DNA of 64,000 nt from Bryoerythrophyllum caledonicum (taxonomy: Eukaryota > Streptophyta > Bryopsida > Pottiales > Pottiaceae): positions 9,345,560 to 9,409,559 of the forward strand of contig OZ020525.1 of assembly GCA_963971425.1 (NCBI GenBank), given 5' to 3'. A program made the translations under genes and the position numbers. Within the stretch, counting starts at the first letter, position 1. Each line of letters begins with the position of its first letter. Below the pieces are notes generated by a model. That model saw nothing but the letters and a program-made list of their open reading frames with translations, did no database searches and had not been told where the DNA came from. Below are positions 42,684 to 55,867 of this stretch, piece after piece.

Positions 42684-44989
42684 GCTCGCCTCTGAACTGG
42701 AACGGGAGACAATCGCAGTCAAGAGAGCAAGCGGAAATCTGCAAGTTCTAGAGTCGGAGTGCGCCATCTCGATCTCAGGCTGGTCCCAAAAATGTCGTGG
42801 AGGTTAGTAATCTTCCGAGCCATGGTTGGGTCTTCGAATCCGAGCTTGAATGCCGCTTCTTGACCGTAGTATTTTGCAACAGGTAATAGAATGAAAGTGA
42901 GTTGGATATGCCCCAATTTTATAGGTGTTGGTTATAGGTTCTGATTGGTTATGAGGAGGGTTTTCTTGATAAATAGAGTTGGTTTTAAATTCTCTTTGTC
43001 AACTGATGAATGAATCACTAGGCGTGATGTCCAAGATGTAACGCACATGTGTGCCATCTTGGAATGTTGGAGGTGATATTTGGGAGTGCCCTGAATAGGC
43101 TCCTCTAGTTAAGGTGAACATGCAAATGTTGAGCCTCTTAACCCTTTAAGGATGAGCCCACCCAAACTAGACATAATAGTTTTTGGAGAGTAGCACCCGA
43201 TTCCTTATCGAAGGGCCATTTGAATAGACCCTACGATGCTCGTGTGTCCACATTTACCTTTCCTGAATTGGTTTTGGCTGGTTGAATTTGAATCGTGGCC
43301 GTCTAAAATTTAGTCATTTTCTCGGTTAGTCATAGCCGTCTATTGTCCTCAAAAGGTTAAAGAGCTCAATCTGCATCTTTGTTCGCAAATGATGGTCTAT
43401 GGTGGGTGTCAAAGTAAGAGATTGACTTAATTGATGACTTTGGTTGGAGAAGTGAACTCACAATGTAAAAGGGTTGGAGACCTTGTGTATGTGCATTGTC
43501 AGGTTTGACGCGTTGGAGGATTTGTAGAGGTTGGTTTACGCGTTGTAAACCAACTAGGAGGTTAAATGGCCCAAGGAAACCCTAGATGCTAGCTTTAGTT
43601 ATTAAATAGAGTTAGTATTAGTATTCTTTGACTTTTAGGGCCTTGGTGGTGTCTTTTGACACCTCATTTGGGACTTGGAGTCCAAATGACCTCCGTGGTG
43701 TGTGAAGAGACTCATCTTTTTCAAGTTGAGTCTCCCACGTGATGCAGTGAGAGAGTGCGTGCGTGCACTTCTTGAACTTCATTATTATTATGCGACCATT
43801 CTTTAAGAATGGCATTGGCTTGATTATGTGTAGTTTATGAGTATTTTCTACTTATTTATTATTTGAGAAAGATCACCACTTTGATATGAGTGTAGTCTTA
43901 GTGGATTTTTAGTACTTAAAACTTTCAAAATCTTGTGTTTGAGGTGTTTTTGAGCAATGTTTTAGTGCTGAAATTTTTGTTGCAAAAGCTCAAGCATACT
44001 TAGAAGAGATGGATGATGTTCATTAGATAAGATAAGAAGGGTGAGGTGGACGATTGTCTTTGCTAGTGATCGTGGATGAAAGTACGTTGACTTTACATAC
44101 ATCATCCACGGTTTGGTCACAAAGTCGTCCGCCTTAGATCCGCTTTCATGGGAGGGAGAAGTCGTAGGCTTGTTCGAGTGGCGGAGCTGCTCATGTCGCT
44201 GGCGAAGCCGAAGGAGTTCGTGGAGCAGGTTGCCGAGCGGGTTCGTGGGGCACACTCTGTGTCTCGGGGACAGGGCAGTCGTTTTTTTTCGCCGTTTGGG
44301 GTTTGGATCGGAAGCGCCTTATGCTAGAGAGGCTGCGTGCGGAGTGCTGCAGGGATCACTTGGAGCTGCGGAGCCGGATTTTTGGTTTTCGAGTGGACGG
44401 GATCTCACGGCACAAATAGTCACCTTATTTCGCCTCTGTTGTTGCTCATGTCATTGCCCGTGCTCTTTTCTAGAGTACTCTCTCGTGAGTTTTCACGGCG
44501 GATTTGTGCAGGGGCGCTGAGTTGGAATTAAAGGCGTGGTGTTTGTGCCGGGGTTTGAGATACGCTTGGTTAGTTTCCGCGCGGGGGTTGTGCTGCGTAG
44601 GAGGCGATTGCGGTGCCGTGAGCGAGGAGGCGGCGCTGAGCCGGAGGTCCGGCAGTGTGAGCGCGTCAGGAGTGAATCTAGGTTGAGCTTGCGTGGAGAA
44701 AGCGGGCACGTGATAAAGAGTGTTCGGGGGAGCTCGCGTCGAGCTTGGCTGTGTATGATGATTGGGGGTGCAGATTCGAGAGTTGGGACACAGGACATGA
44801 GTGATGTGTACTGGAGTGCGTTTCTGTGAGTTGGGTTGTGAGTGTATGGACGCGAGAGGTGCAGACGCGGGGAGTGTGTAGACGCGGTGGGAGATTCGGC
44901 GCGCGCAGACACGCTATAGACAGGTTGTACTTCGGCGAAGACAGGTTGCACTTCGGTGCAGACGCGGAGACGTGTGAACAGATTGCACA
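42684..44989. other. no confident gene
   Basis: Unique-looking sequence becoming GC-rich after 44.1 kb, where several overlapping frames on both strands exist with Arg/Ser/Cys-rich content. None is convincing. It may be the leader side of the retroelement fossil at 46.1 kb. Confidence 0.35.
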
Positions 44990-46020
44990 GTACCCTACCC
45001 GGGCTATGGTGCTTATACCCGGACTCTGTTACCCTACCCGACTTCAACTCTTCACACCCGACTGCTGCTGCGGATACCCGGTACAGTGCCTATACCCGGC
45101 ACTGATACTGGAATCCGGTAGTGACTGCTGATAACCTGGCCGTATATGATACCCGACCCTAGATGATACCCTCGTGTCCCTGGTACCCGGTTGAGGGGTG
45201 GTACCTAGTTAGGGCGGGTCCCGGTTATACTGCTGATACCCTTATGCTGCTGATACCCTCCAATACTAATCATACCCGGTTGCTGCGAGTTTATACCCGC
45301 CTATGACTGCTGGTTGCTACCCTGGTGAGTGTGAGATGTTGATCTTGTGCTGATACCCGGGGCAGTGAGTAACACCTGGTACATTGGATTGATACCCGGA
45401 TCAGGGATTCATATCCGGGTCGCTACTGGTACTCCTTTCTTAGCAGAATATTTGCCTGTTCGATTTATACCCGGTCTTGGGGTTCGATAACCGTGTAGGT
45501 GTTTATACTCGGGGTAGGATGTATACTCGGGGCAAGGTTTGTACCCGGGTCTATGGATTGACACTTGGGTTTGTGGGTTTATACCCGGACTGTGAGAGTC
45601 GAAACCAGGTTGTGGTATTGATACCCTAACGTAGTGTTGATACCCTAATGTAGTGTTGATACCCGATTGCTACTCTTTATACCCTGATCACTGGTTGATA
45701 CCCTAGTATTGTTTGAGACCCTCTTGATCATTTGATACCCTCGTGTGGTACCGATACCCGGTTTGAGCTAATACTCGGTTGTGATTGATACCCATATCTG
45801 CATTCCCAACTGATACCCGATTGAGTGTCTTATATCCAGGTTATGGCTGATATTTGGTGCTTGGGTTATACCCAGCCCCTTGGTTGTTGACCGGCTGTGG
45901 GGTTGATGACCTATAGTTGTGTTGATAACCAACAGTCGGGTTGATGACCGGCTGTGGGGGTTGGTAACCGAGACTGGGACCGTATTAGTGGTTGCCATAC
46001 CCGTATGAGGTTCAGGTAGG
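44990..46020. repeat. degenerate ATACCCGG repeat field
   Basis: ATACCCGG or ATACCCTA recurs several dozen times at irregular intervals of about 15-40 bp, mostly on the plus strand, for about 1 kb. Not a simple tandem repeat. Stops abruptly near the next coding-like region. Confidence 0.75.
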
Positions 46021-46099
46021 GTTTGGGTGTGAGATTACCCGAGTACCAAAGTTGATTACCAGGAGGTTGAGAGGTGATTGCATACTCATAGCACCTGAT

Positions 46100-47946
46100 G
46101 GAGGGCAAAGTGGACGCTTGGAAGCTTGCGGCGACTCTATTAACATGGTTTGAGAATTTCAAGGATATCTGAGACTTAAGTTATGGACCATGGAGGGAAG
46201 ATGTAAGTCTAAGAAACCCGAGAAGGCTAGTGGGCCTAAGGTAGAAATTGGTGGGGAGGTGTTGGACACCTTGATCGATTGTTTGCAAAGCCTACGAGTG
46301 AAAGGTTCCCCCGCCACAGCAAGTGGTAGCCACGGGGACTTTGAGCTTTCACCCATAGCCAAATCTCGCACTGGGCCCCAGAGTTTGCATAAATCAGGTA
46401 CGAAAGTATTGAGCACGGAATCTGTGAAGTATTGGACTTCATTAGGTGGGGTTCAAAAGATCCGCTCACTTCGGGTGAAGGAGGGAATTCCAGCACCTCT
46501 GTGCCGCGCTCGTGGACAAGTCAGGGTGGAGGATTTGGTGATTGAAGGTAAGGCCGTGGTCCTGCGAAATTTTGGATCCAGATATAGTGTAGAGGTAGAG
46601 GACTTCTCTTCAGGCATCCAGTTACCCACCTTCTCCCTCATTTTCACTGGTTCGAGAGTGAGGGGTTCTTATTCCACACTACCTAGCAGTGGGAGGTTAA
46701 TACGTGGCAAGAGCGTGCCTCGAGTGTGTGGGATGTTCTTACCTTGGAGTTGCTGGACTGAGAAGTGACACCTACGATCCATGCTCCAGAGATGAGAGGA
46801 ACCCATGAGGCCTTGCGGTTGTTCGAGTAGATCGCGAAACTAGCAATCTGGTCCCTGGAGAACTGGAAGGGTCCCGGGTTTATACGTAGAAACACCCCCT
46901 TCTCAATAGATGCTAGTGAGAGGGTGTTGACAGAAAATCGTCGTCAACCAGAAGAGGCAGAGGAGAGTGCTTTGCCACTGGTAGAGGAGGAGGAAATTTG
47001 TGAAAAGCCACAGGTGAGTGTTAAGGTCTCAGATTTACCCACAAAGCCTTACTAATCATACTTTGATTGGGAGGAAATGGCTTCACCATATGAAGGTGGA
47101 GAAAGAGGGGTACGAAGGTTTTCGGGTGCCACGGGCACCATTGAAGTCGATGACTTCAAGAGGGAGTTCACCATGTGGTGTGAACTCCAGAAGTCTCGTA
47201 ATCCCAACTTCAACCCGTACATGGTGTGGAGAGCTTTGTTTGGGTGTCTGGAGGGAGTACCACTGGCAGATTACGGAGAATTCGAGGCGGCCCATTTCAC
47301 TGAGATTATGGCCTGGAGAGACTTCTATGCACCTAATTACGTGGACGTGTTCGTTGGAGCACCGAGGGTGACACCTCCACTCTTGTCCAAGGGGAAGATG
47401 GAGGAAGGCACGACCACAAGGGAGTATGTGGAACAGCCAGAGGTACTGGTAAATCATCCACCTCCATTCAATCCCACCGTGGGATTCTTCGTGCAAGTCC
47501 ATAGAGACTACCAAGGACAGAGGGCGGATAAGATGAAGGCCCTTCGTTCCTTCACACGTGGAAGTGACAAGTCTCTGAGAGAGGCTCATGCGAGATTAAG
47601 GAGACTAATCTCAGCCACTCACGGAGTTACAGAACAACAGGCAGTGCAACATTGGTACAATATCTTGTACAAGAAGTTGAAGACCTTGGTTTGCAATGAG
47701 GCGTTGCGATTGGGAGTACCCACGACACTACGGTTTGTTTTTGAGACTTCGGAATGGATTGAGATAAACTTATTGGAAGAGAAGGCAACAATGGGATTTT
47801 TCAAACGTGAAGAGAAGGTCCCGGAGAAGGTTAAGGTGGCCAAGGTGGCTATCCCTTCGTATACTGCAGATTCTAGTGCCTTGTGCTTTAAATGTGGGAA
47901 GCCTGGACATCAGAGGAAGGATTGCAAGGAAGGTAAAACTTCCACA
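46100..47946 (+). mobile_element. LTR-retroelement fossil, gag region
   Basis: Plus-strand fossil with a gag-type region at about 47077-47940: FTMWCELQKSRNPNFNPYMV, a helical capsid-like segment (SLREAHARLRRLISATHGVT) and a CCHC zinc knuckle CFKCGKPGHQRKDC. An upstream reading region (46190-46768) is Lys/Arg/Ser-rich and unassigned. Protease, reverse transcriptase and integrase are not seen: a CACTA element interrupts the fossil at 47947 just after the zinc knuckle. Gypsy-like by gag layout, but the superfamily is inference. LTRs not located, so age unknown. Confidence 0.65.
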
Positions 47947-47979
47947 CACTACAAGAAAACCAGCCCAATGTGACTGGAT

Positions 47980-49090
47980 GTGACTAAGCGCATATGACTG
48001 CGTAGTCACCTCAGTCATTGGTTTAGTCTAAAATCAGTCCTAAGAGGGTCCAGTCATCCACTAGTCATGTATGTAGTCATATTTTTGAGGACCTGGCTGG
48101 GAACGGCTACGGGAACGGAACATATGTTCTCCTGCCCGGTTCCCAGAGTCATGCTCTGAGTGCTTACTATGTGTAGTCATAGTAATGTAGTCATATGGTA
48201 AAGGTAATTGGTTTATGTATGACTTATTGTAATAAGAGAGTTGGTTTAGGTGACTACACGCAGTCATGTAGTAAATAACCTGACTAGTAGTAGTCATATA
48301 TGTCAATCAGATGATTTTGAAGTCCTCTACTCGTTGGCTCAATAGGTGAGTGTTGTGAAATTGGAGTAGGTCCATAATCTCCACTTACATAATAACTTCC
48401 CTGTTCAATACTACTATGTTTGCGCGCAAACATTCTAGGATGTCATTTTAGGGCACCATTCTAGAAACACTTTTAAATACACCTTAAAAAATTAGTAACT
48501 AAATTGCAAGAGAGTCCAAAAATCATGATTCCACTTGCTCTATCTTCCCACTTGCTTTCCAGATGCATGAAATTGCCTTGTAGGCTTAACTTTCATACAG
48601 ATTTCCCATGCTCACAAAAAAGCCGTTATTGATCACATTCCCATATTTTTTTGAGACGTCAAAGTGACTGCAAAATAATGTAGTCATGTGGACGGTTTTC
48701 TTTACTACAATTAGTAATGAATACAAAATCACATAGTCATGTAGACTATTTCTTTTACTTATATTAGTAATGATTTGCATGTTAGCAACACCTATAAATA
48801 CAACTTCAAACAATTACTGACTACTTGCAGAAGAGTCCAAAACTCTTGATTAGCACGTGCTCTATCTTTCCACTTATTTTCATGATGCACAAACTTTTTT
48901 GAGATGTCAAAGTGATTGCAAAATACTGTAGTCATGTGCACAGTTTTCTTTACTCATACTCGTAATGATTGCAACATTACATAGTCAACTGGACAATTAT
49001 CTTTACTTATATTGGTAATGAACTGCCTTTCTCCATACAACGTCAATTTGTTAACTGTGCAATCTCTATGACTACTCCTTAGCTGTACCA
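47980..49090. repeat. left subterminal repeats (GTAGTCATRTGG)
   Basis: At least ten copies of TAGTCATATG / TAGTCATGTGGAC, both orientations, in the first 1.1 kb of the CACTA element. In En/Spm elements such subterminal motifs bind the TNPA protein; that role here is inferred. Confidence 0.75.
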
Positions 49091-49140
49091 AAATTCTACA
49101 GGTAGTAGTTGGGCTCCTATACTCCTACTGTGGTGACTCA

Positions 49141-52100
49141 TCAATGATCATTGTAGTCCGCCTCTGTATCCTCGATTTGCAGAGCAAGCTGCACCTCATT
49201 GCTAGACAGCTCCCTAGAACTTGATAAAACAGGTGGCATTGCTGCGGTATTGTCAGTGACATTCTGTGCCATCAATCCCTGAATTTCAGCATCGTCCCGT
49301 ACGCTTAGGTAGTGTAGATCTGGTCTTCCCTCAGCCATGGAGGTCACTCTCACACTTCGTGCCTCCTTGCGTAAAACAACCTTCCACCATGGATGTGCCA
49401 CATCGTCAACAAAGAAGACTTGTTGAGCATGAAGACGAAACGCAAACGAATCTGATGAGTACGGAATGGTACGGTCTATGTTCACGAGAGTGAAACCGTA
49501 CTCATCTCTCTTCATAGTTTCCCGTAGGCCAATCCATGTAGCTTGGACCCACTTACAATACAGTAGCAGTAACTCAAACTTCCCATAGTCAGCACCAATA
49601 ATCTCTTCGACCCACCCCACGTACTCCACGTTCGCGAGCCTGTGGTTCTTGTCCTTTCTGCTCGCACGGCAAGATTGTGAGAATGTTGCAGTTACTCCGT
49701 TGTCGCACGTTGACAAGTCTACCTCTGCTCCGCGCACACGTATATGGTTCCCGTATGCATACATGCTGCGATACGATTTTGCCTCACATGAAGGTGGCAG
49801 GACAAGGCCAAGAACATCTTCATCGACCTGTGTGCCTGCTGTCACATCCCGTTGCACTGCATCAGGAAACCACTCAGAAAACTCCTCATTCCTTGCGATT
49901 GGTGGATACTCTACTCTTCTACCCCATGATCGACGGCGTATCTCTGCACGCATTCTGTGCCGGGCTTCCATCTCCAAGTAGTGACGTCTGATTAGAAGCC
50001 ACAGTGAATGGAAAATTTTTAGATAACAAAAACATGGAGCAGTTAGAGAAAACGCCTCTACAAAACATTCTCTAGTCATGTGTTGCAATATGATGACTAC
50101 AATTAGTACGCAATAGACCTTCGATGACTACACATAGTCACATCGTCCCTACTAGATAGAGCGCATGACTAAAATAAGTGAAGCTTACTCTCTGTATGAC
50201 TGTAGAGGCTCCGTGTTCGTGAGAACAAACTCGTGAATCCATGCCCTGAGCTCTGATGTCAAGAGTCGATATCGACCTGTACCCTCCACGACCTTACTCT
50301 TGGCCCCTACTTCCTCCTAATCGTCCCAGATCCTCCTGCGTGTTAGCTCACACACTTGCATGTACTCTGTGCAAAATCCTAACGCCTCCTCTATTATGTA
50401 CCCCCTCGCCATGGATCCCTCGGGTTTTGCTTGTTGCCTAACATAGCCCTTCAGTCTCTTCAAGTATCGCTCAATAGGATACATCCATCGGGTGTGTACA
50501 GGACCACATATATCCAACTGCTGCACCAGGTGAATGGGAAGGTGTGACATGACATCAAATAATGAAAGTGGAAATACCTTCTCTAGCATGCATAGTGTCT
50601 CAGCTGTGTACTCCAATAATTGTTCCATGGACAAGGGATCTACGGACTTTGCGCACAATCGTACAAAGACCTGACTAAGCCGCATAATTGCCACCCGCGT
50701 ATTCCTGTCCAAGAGAGTGCGCAAACACAAAGGGAGCAACTGTTGCATCAAGACATGGTAGTCATGAGATTTCAGCCCCTTCAAGTCCCCATCCGATGCA
50801 ATGTACTTTGCAAGTTGGCCAGCGTAGTTTGTAGGAGTCTTCAAATTGCGGATAATGTCAAGAAATTTCCCCTTCTCCTCTTTTGATAGTACATATGAAA
50901 CTGTTGGAAGTACGACAGACCCAGGTTTCCTTCCAGGAAGCGGGTGTAGATGTGGTCGAATATTGGCCTCTTTTAAGTCTAGCCTGGCCTTCAAAGTGTC
51001 ACGGACTCCCCAAATTGTTTTCATCACGTTCTCGCATATGTTTTTTTCACAGTGCATGGGATCCAAAACATGTCTGATGAGGAGGTCCTGCTAGAAATCC
51101 CAGCATAGCATTCAAGCGTCAGATTTGCTGACTACCATATTGACAAAGAAACTCAAGCATTCAATGAGAAGATATAAGTCCATATTCATTTTTCTCCCTA
51201 CATGCAGTGATGGATTTCAAAAATTGCACTATTCACAGTCAACCTTCTTTTCAAGCATGTTACTAGATTCAGTCAACAATTCTGAAAGTAGTTACTAGAA
51301 CTAGTGAATGCGTTTAGTACTTGCCAATACGGCAGCAGGTACAGAGCTGAAAGCCGTTTCACTCCGGTCTGGTGAATGGGGTCTCCTTCTCTTCCACTTC
51401 TTCTTCCCTCTGACTCCTGCAGGAAGGATACTCTCTCCTGTGCATAGCCCTTGATGTCGCATCCTGTTAGAATTGGAGGGGGCGGCCGGTGCTCCTATTG
51501 ACCATCAAATGCTTGCTTGAGCCTACGATAGGGATGCCATCTATTGAGATACCGGCGGTGACCCACATATATATTCTTTCCTAAAGCCTTTGACCGCCGA
51601 GTTGTAACATCTGGCCCACACTCCGTACACGCTCTATAGCCTTTTGTGACTTGGCCAGATGTTAGTCCGTACGCAGGAAAGTCGTGAATGCACCAAAGAA
51701 GTAGAGCCCCTGGTTTAAAATGCTGTCTACAAGGCTCCTCAGACACATTTATCGCTCGTACCCCTTTCCAGAGTCCCAAGAGCTCTTCAATCAGTGGAGT
51801 AAGGTACACATCGATGTTCTCCGATGTCACACTCTCTTTCCCTAGAATCAACAATGCAAGCATGATAAAAAATGGCTTTGTCACTAGCCATGCAGGCAAA
51901 TTATAGTTCACTAGGAGAATTGGCCATGTCGAGTGACTAAGCGACTGGTTTCCGAACGGATTCACTCCGTCCGGAGCCATCCCCAAGCATATGTTCCTGT
52001 GCTCAGCTGTAAAGTTAGCATCCAATGACTGAATGTGCTTCCAGGCCTTCGAATCAGGGATGCAATCCACGTTACTCTCCTCCTTCTTCTGATTGGCATG

Positions 52101-55100
52101 CCATTTGTTAAGTTCCGCCAGTCTTCTACACCGGTACATGCGCTTCAGACGGGGAATCAACGGAAAATGGCATAGAATTTTGGAGGGGATTCGGCTGGAC
52201 TCCAACTTGTATCTCGGGGCGTTGCACTTTGGACAGGACTTCGCATCCTGCAACTCATTCCTGAACAAACAGCATCCATTGCGGCATGCATGTATAATAT
52301 TATAAGACAGTCCCAACTTCACCACATACTTCCGGGCTTCATAGTAAGAACGGGGTAGGTAATTGTCGCTTGGAAGGAGAATATGCAATAGTTGAAGTAG
52401 TTCGTCAGCAAATGCATTCGATACTCCAAACACCGCAAAACAATTGAGTAGCAGGAGAGTTGAAACCAACTGACTTGTTGTGGCACCTGCAAAAAGAGGA
52501 GTTCGGGCATGCTCCAGTAACTCCTCCAATACATCTGCCGTGCAATCCCCTTCCTCCCACGGGATTGCTTCATCCTCCTCAACATCGTCTGTTGGAGTAC
52601 AATCCTCATGGTCTTTGTGAGCCAAATAAACCACCCCTAAAGGGTGGCTTATCTTGAACACAAGATCCTAATACGGGGCCTAGTTACTTGTGTAACCAAT
52701 CCTCAGCCCATTCATACACAACTGATACAAGCATGGTGACACATCTCATGTTCACTTGGGTTCCTTGTGGTTAATTATGTGGTGGTGACTTAATCCAGCC
52801 TTCTAATTGAACCCACCTTTGAACAAGTGTAACTTTTGCTCTAGGGCTCTGAATGCAACGTTTCCAACTCTTATGGGTTCAATTCAGCATTCCGAACTTG
52901 ATTAGACTCTTAATGATCAGTTTCAGGCTTAGGTGTGACCCTGGAACCAGTTGGCAGCAGACAGGCTTCCCTATTTTCTACAAACTTATAATCCTAATTA
53001 TCTCCTTGACTCTAACTCCGATTCTTATGTTTGTTTTTTCTATTCCTATTAGTTTTTTGTGCTTAACATGATGGCAGCCTTCAATCAATCATTTGACTCG
53101 ACCCTGGACCTCACAGCCAGCGACCAGCAGTGCACCTTCAACATACATGTTTACTCAAAAGTTGTAACCAATCATTCACATGCACGCCACATATACTTCA
53201 CATGATTAACCCCACCTTAACACTAAGCTACTCATGAGCATCCAGCTGCGTTCTCTTATTCTTATAGAGTGATCACCTAGTTAAGTTGAGTTGATTGTAA
53301 CCCTAATTCTAGTGAAATTTTGACAGCGCTTCCGCGTGACGTGTGTGACTAGAAAAAATTAGGGTTCCCTTAAGCACAAGGAATTGACTACTAGCTGGGG
53401 GAAAGGAGGGGCTCCCTGATTCGATTCAATTCTCCCTCCTTCCTTCAGTTGTGTGATCCAGCTTCGTGATCTCCTCCTCTTCGTGTTGCTGTTCGGCTCC
53501 TGCTCTTCGTGTTCTCGTTCTCTTTGTAATCTCGTCCTCTTTGTGTTGCTGTTCAGCTCCTGCTCTTTGTGATCTCGTCCTCTTCGTGTTATGATCCTCT
53601 TCGTGATCTCGTCCTCTTCGTGTTGCTGTTCGGCTCGTCCTCTTCGTGTTCTCGTCCTAACTCCTCTTCGTGTTCTCGTCCTGACTCCTCTTCGTGTTGT
53701 TGTTCGGCTCCTGCTCTTCGTGTTCTTGTTCTCTTCGTGATCTTGTCCTCTTCGTGTTGTTGTTCGGCTCCTGCTCTTCGTGTTCTGGTCCTCTTCGTGA
53801 TCTCGTCCTCTTCGTGTTGTTGTTCAGACCCTGCTCTTCGTGATCTCGTCCTCTTCGTGTTGCTGTTCGGCTCCTGCTCTTCGTGTTCTCGTCCTCTTCG
53901 TGTTCTGGTCCTCTTCGTGATCTCGTCCTCTTCATGTTGCTGTTCAGCTCCTGCTCTTCGTGATCTCGTCCTCTTCGTGTTGTTGTTCGGCTCCTGCTTT
54001 TCGTGTTCTCGTCCTCTTCGGGTTCTCGTCCTCTTCGTGTTGCTGTTCAGCTCCTGCTTTTCGTGATCTCGTCCTCTTCGTGTTGCTGTTCGGCTCCTAC
54101 TCTTCGTGTTCTCGTCCTGACTCCTCTTCGTGTTGCTGTTCAGCTCCTGCTCTTCGTGATCTCGTCCTCTTCGTGTTGCTGTTCGGCTCCTACTCTTCGT
54201 GATCTCGTCCTCTCCGTGTTGTTGTTCGGCTCCTGCTCTTCGTGTTCTCGTCTTCTTCGTGATCTCGTCCTCTTCGTGTTGCTGTTCGGCTCCTGCTCTT
54301 CGTGTTCTCGTTCTCTTCGTGATCTCGTCCTCTTCGTGTTGTTGTTCGGCTCCTGCTCTTTGTGTTCTCGCCGTCTTCGTGATCTCGTCCTCTTCGTGTT
54401 GCTGTTCAGCTCCTGCTCTTACCTAATTCACACTTCCAGTGGCCGGGGCTTCCGGCTCTCATTCCCTCAGTTCCTCTCCTCGCACATTCTCTCCACACTC
54501 TTGTTATCTCTTTTCCTACTGCCTGCACACAACCGAATGCCACCTCTCCAGGGAGTAACCCCCCAACCTTCGTTCTCCTTGAGTTCCCAAAAAAAAGTTC
54601 CCCGCCGCCTTTGGCCTTCTTCCATTAATGGCTTACTTCTTACAAAACCTATTAAATCTATATCTACTAATTCCGTGCCACCCTTGCATTTAACAAGAGT
54701 GGGTGTCCCACTAACCAAGGAATATCTAAATCTAAACACTGACTCCATGCCACATGGGTGTGCATGATCTCAATAAGTGAGCTATTAGCTAATTTCCAAG
54801 GGTGCTAAATCTAATTTAATCTACCTAAATTGAATTCCCCTTGCTTGGGGTTAGGATTAAGTTACCAAGTGATGGTGAGGGTTGTTTCCCACTTCTTTTG
54901 GACCCCTTTTTTTCTACTTTTTAAGGGATTTTTGAACCTCCTTTTTTTTCTCCTTCTCCTCATCATCATTCTTCTTCTTCTCCTAATTTTTTCCCGTGGT
55001 TTTCCCCACCACTTTACTTTTCTTTCTTTTCTTTTGCTTTTGTTTTTTTTTCCTTCTCTAACCTTCTCTTCATTTTTTCCTCCCTAATTATTTTTTGGTT

Positions 55101-55730
55101 AACTTAATAAAACCCGTGGTCGCCATAAAGTGGCTCCTATTTAAGGAATTAGTGAATGGAAAGGCCATTTAGCCATATTGATAAAAAATCATGGGTTAAT
55201 CTTATTGGATTACCCACTTCAACTACTAGTTGAACCTAACACAATTGATGTGCGGTCCATTCATCGTCAGGAGCCGTTTTGGCGGCTCACAGTCTTCGTC
55301 CTCGAGGTTATCGTATCTAGAGAGGCACTCCATGATCATTCTTATTGCGTCCATGCCCCCATTGTCGTCCTCAAGCTGAATAGGGCTTTCCCTGACTTCT
55401 TCTTCGACAATGTCGTTTTCCGCATCCACGAGACCCGCCTGAGCATAGCACACTCTTGGAATTAATCATTGAAAGTATTTTAGCAATGGACATCAAATGA
55501 CTTGCTTATTACATCACATAGTTTAGGCATACCAAAATAGGCACAGTGAATTGAGGGTCTCTTCCAATGGTCCTAAGATGCTTTCGAATGGTTGCCCTAC
55601 TGATGTAACGACCTCCCATGCAATTTCTGCATGGGCAGCGGTAACTGGTTAGCCCTAGTCTATCTGCTTCTCTCTCCTCCAATTCCCAGCGGTCGAGGTC
55701 ACTTGCCCCCCTCGCACCACGGCTAGCCAT
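49141..55730 (-). CDS. TNP2-class CACTA transposase (Transpos_assoc, Transposase_21, DUF4218, DUF4216)
   Basis: First exon from ATG 55730 has the zinc-binding association domain (YRCPCRNCMGGRYISRATIR). An acidic exon follows near 55450-55240, then a 2.6-kb intron. The TNP2 exon (about 52670-51321) has LGLSYNIIHACRNGCCLFRN, CPKCNAPRYK, ICLGMAPDGVNPFGNQSLSH, LLLWCIHDFPAYG and YRACTECGPD; the Asp residues of APDG and HDFPAYG, expected at the active site, are kept. An intron (51320-51088) joins LPYWQ to DLLIRHVLDPMHCEKNICEN in phase. The next exon (51087-50189) is DUF4218 (HLVQQLDICGPVHTRWMYPI, ERYLKRLKGYVRQQAKPEG). The last exon (49987-49141) is DUF4216 (VFFVDDVAHPWWKVVLRKEA) and ends in TGA. 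Two in-frame TAG codons interrupt an otherwise continuous frame. Confidence 0.9.
53464..54420. repeat. minisatellite (CTCCTCTTCGTGTTGCTGTTCGG-type, mixed 18-60 bp units)
   Basis: About 1 kb of TCTTCGTGTTCTCGTCC, TCTTCGTGATCTCGTCC and TTGCTGTTCGGCTCCTGC modules in higher-order alternation, inside the large intron of the transposase gene. Open in several frames on both strands (Ser/Cys/Leu on plus, Arg/Glu/Asn on minus) because of its composition. Confidence 0.9.
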
Positions 55731-55867
55731 TTGCCAATGTAAAGCGGTCAATGGCACCTGCTCCTATACACACACCACGCAAAATTGATCACATGAACTC
55801 AGTACCTTCATCAATATTGCAATCAGAGTTGAATTTGCCATCAAAGTTTAAACTCCCTCACTGCCGT

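Noticed and set aside
44113-45131. Overlapping Arg/Cys/Ser-rich frames
   Set aside because: GC-rich DNA leaves frames open on both strands; none has family motifs or a coherent splice model.
53569-54767. Long Ser/Cys/Leu-rich open frames on the plus strand
   Set aside because: They are translations of a minisatellite that is open in several frames on both strands.
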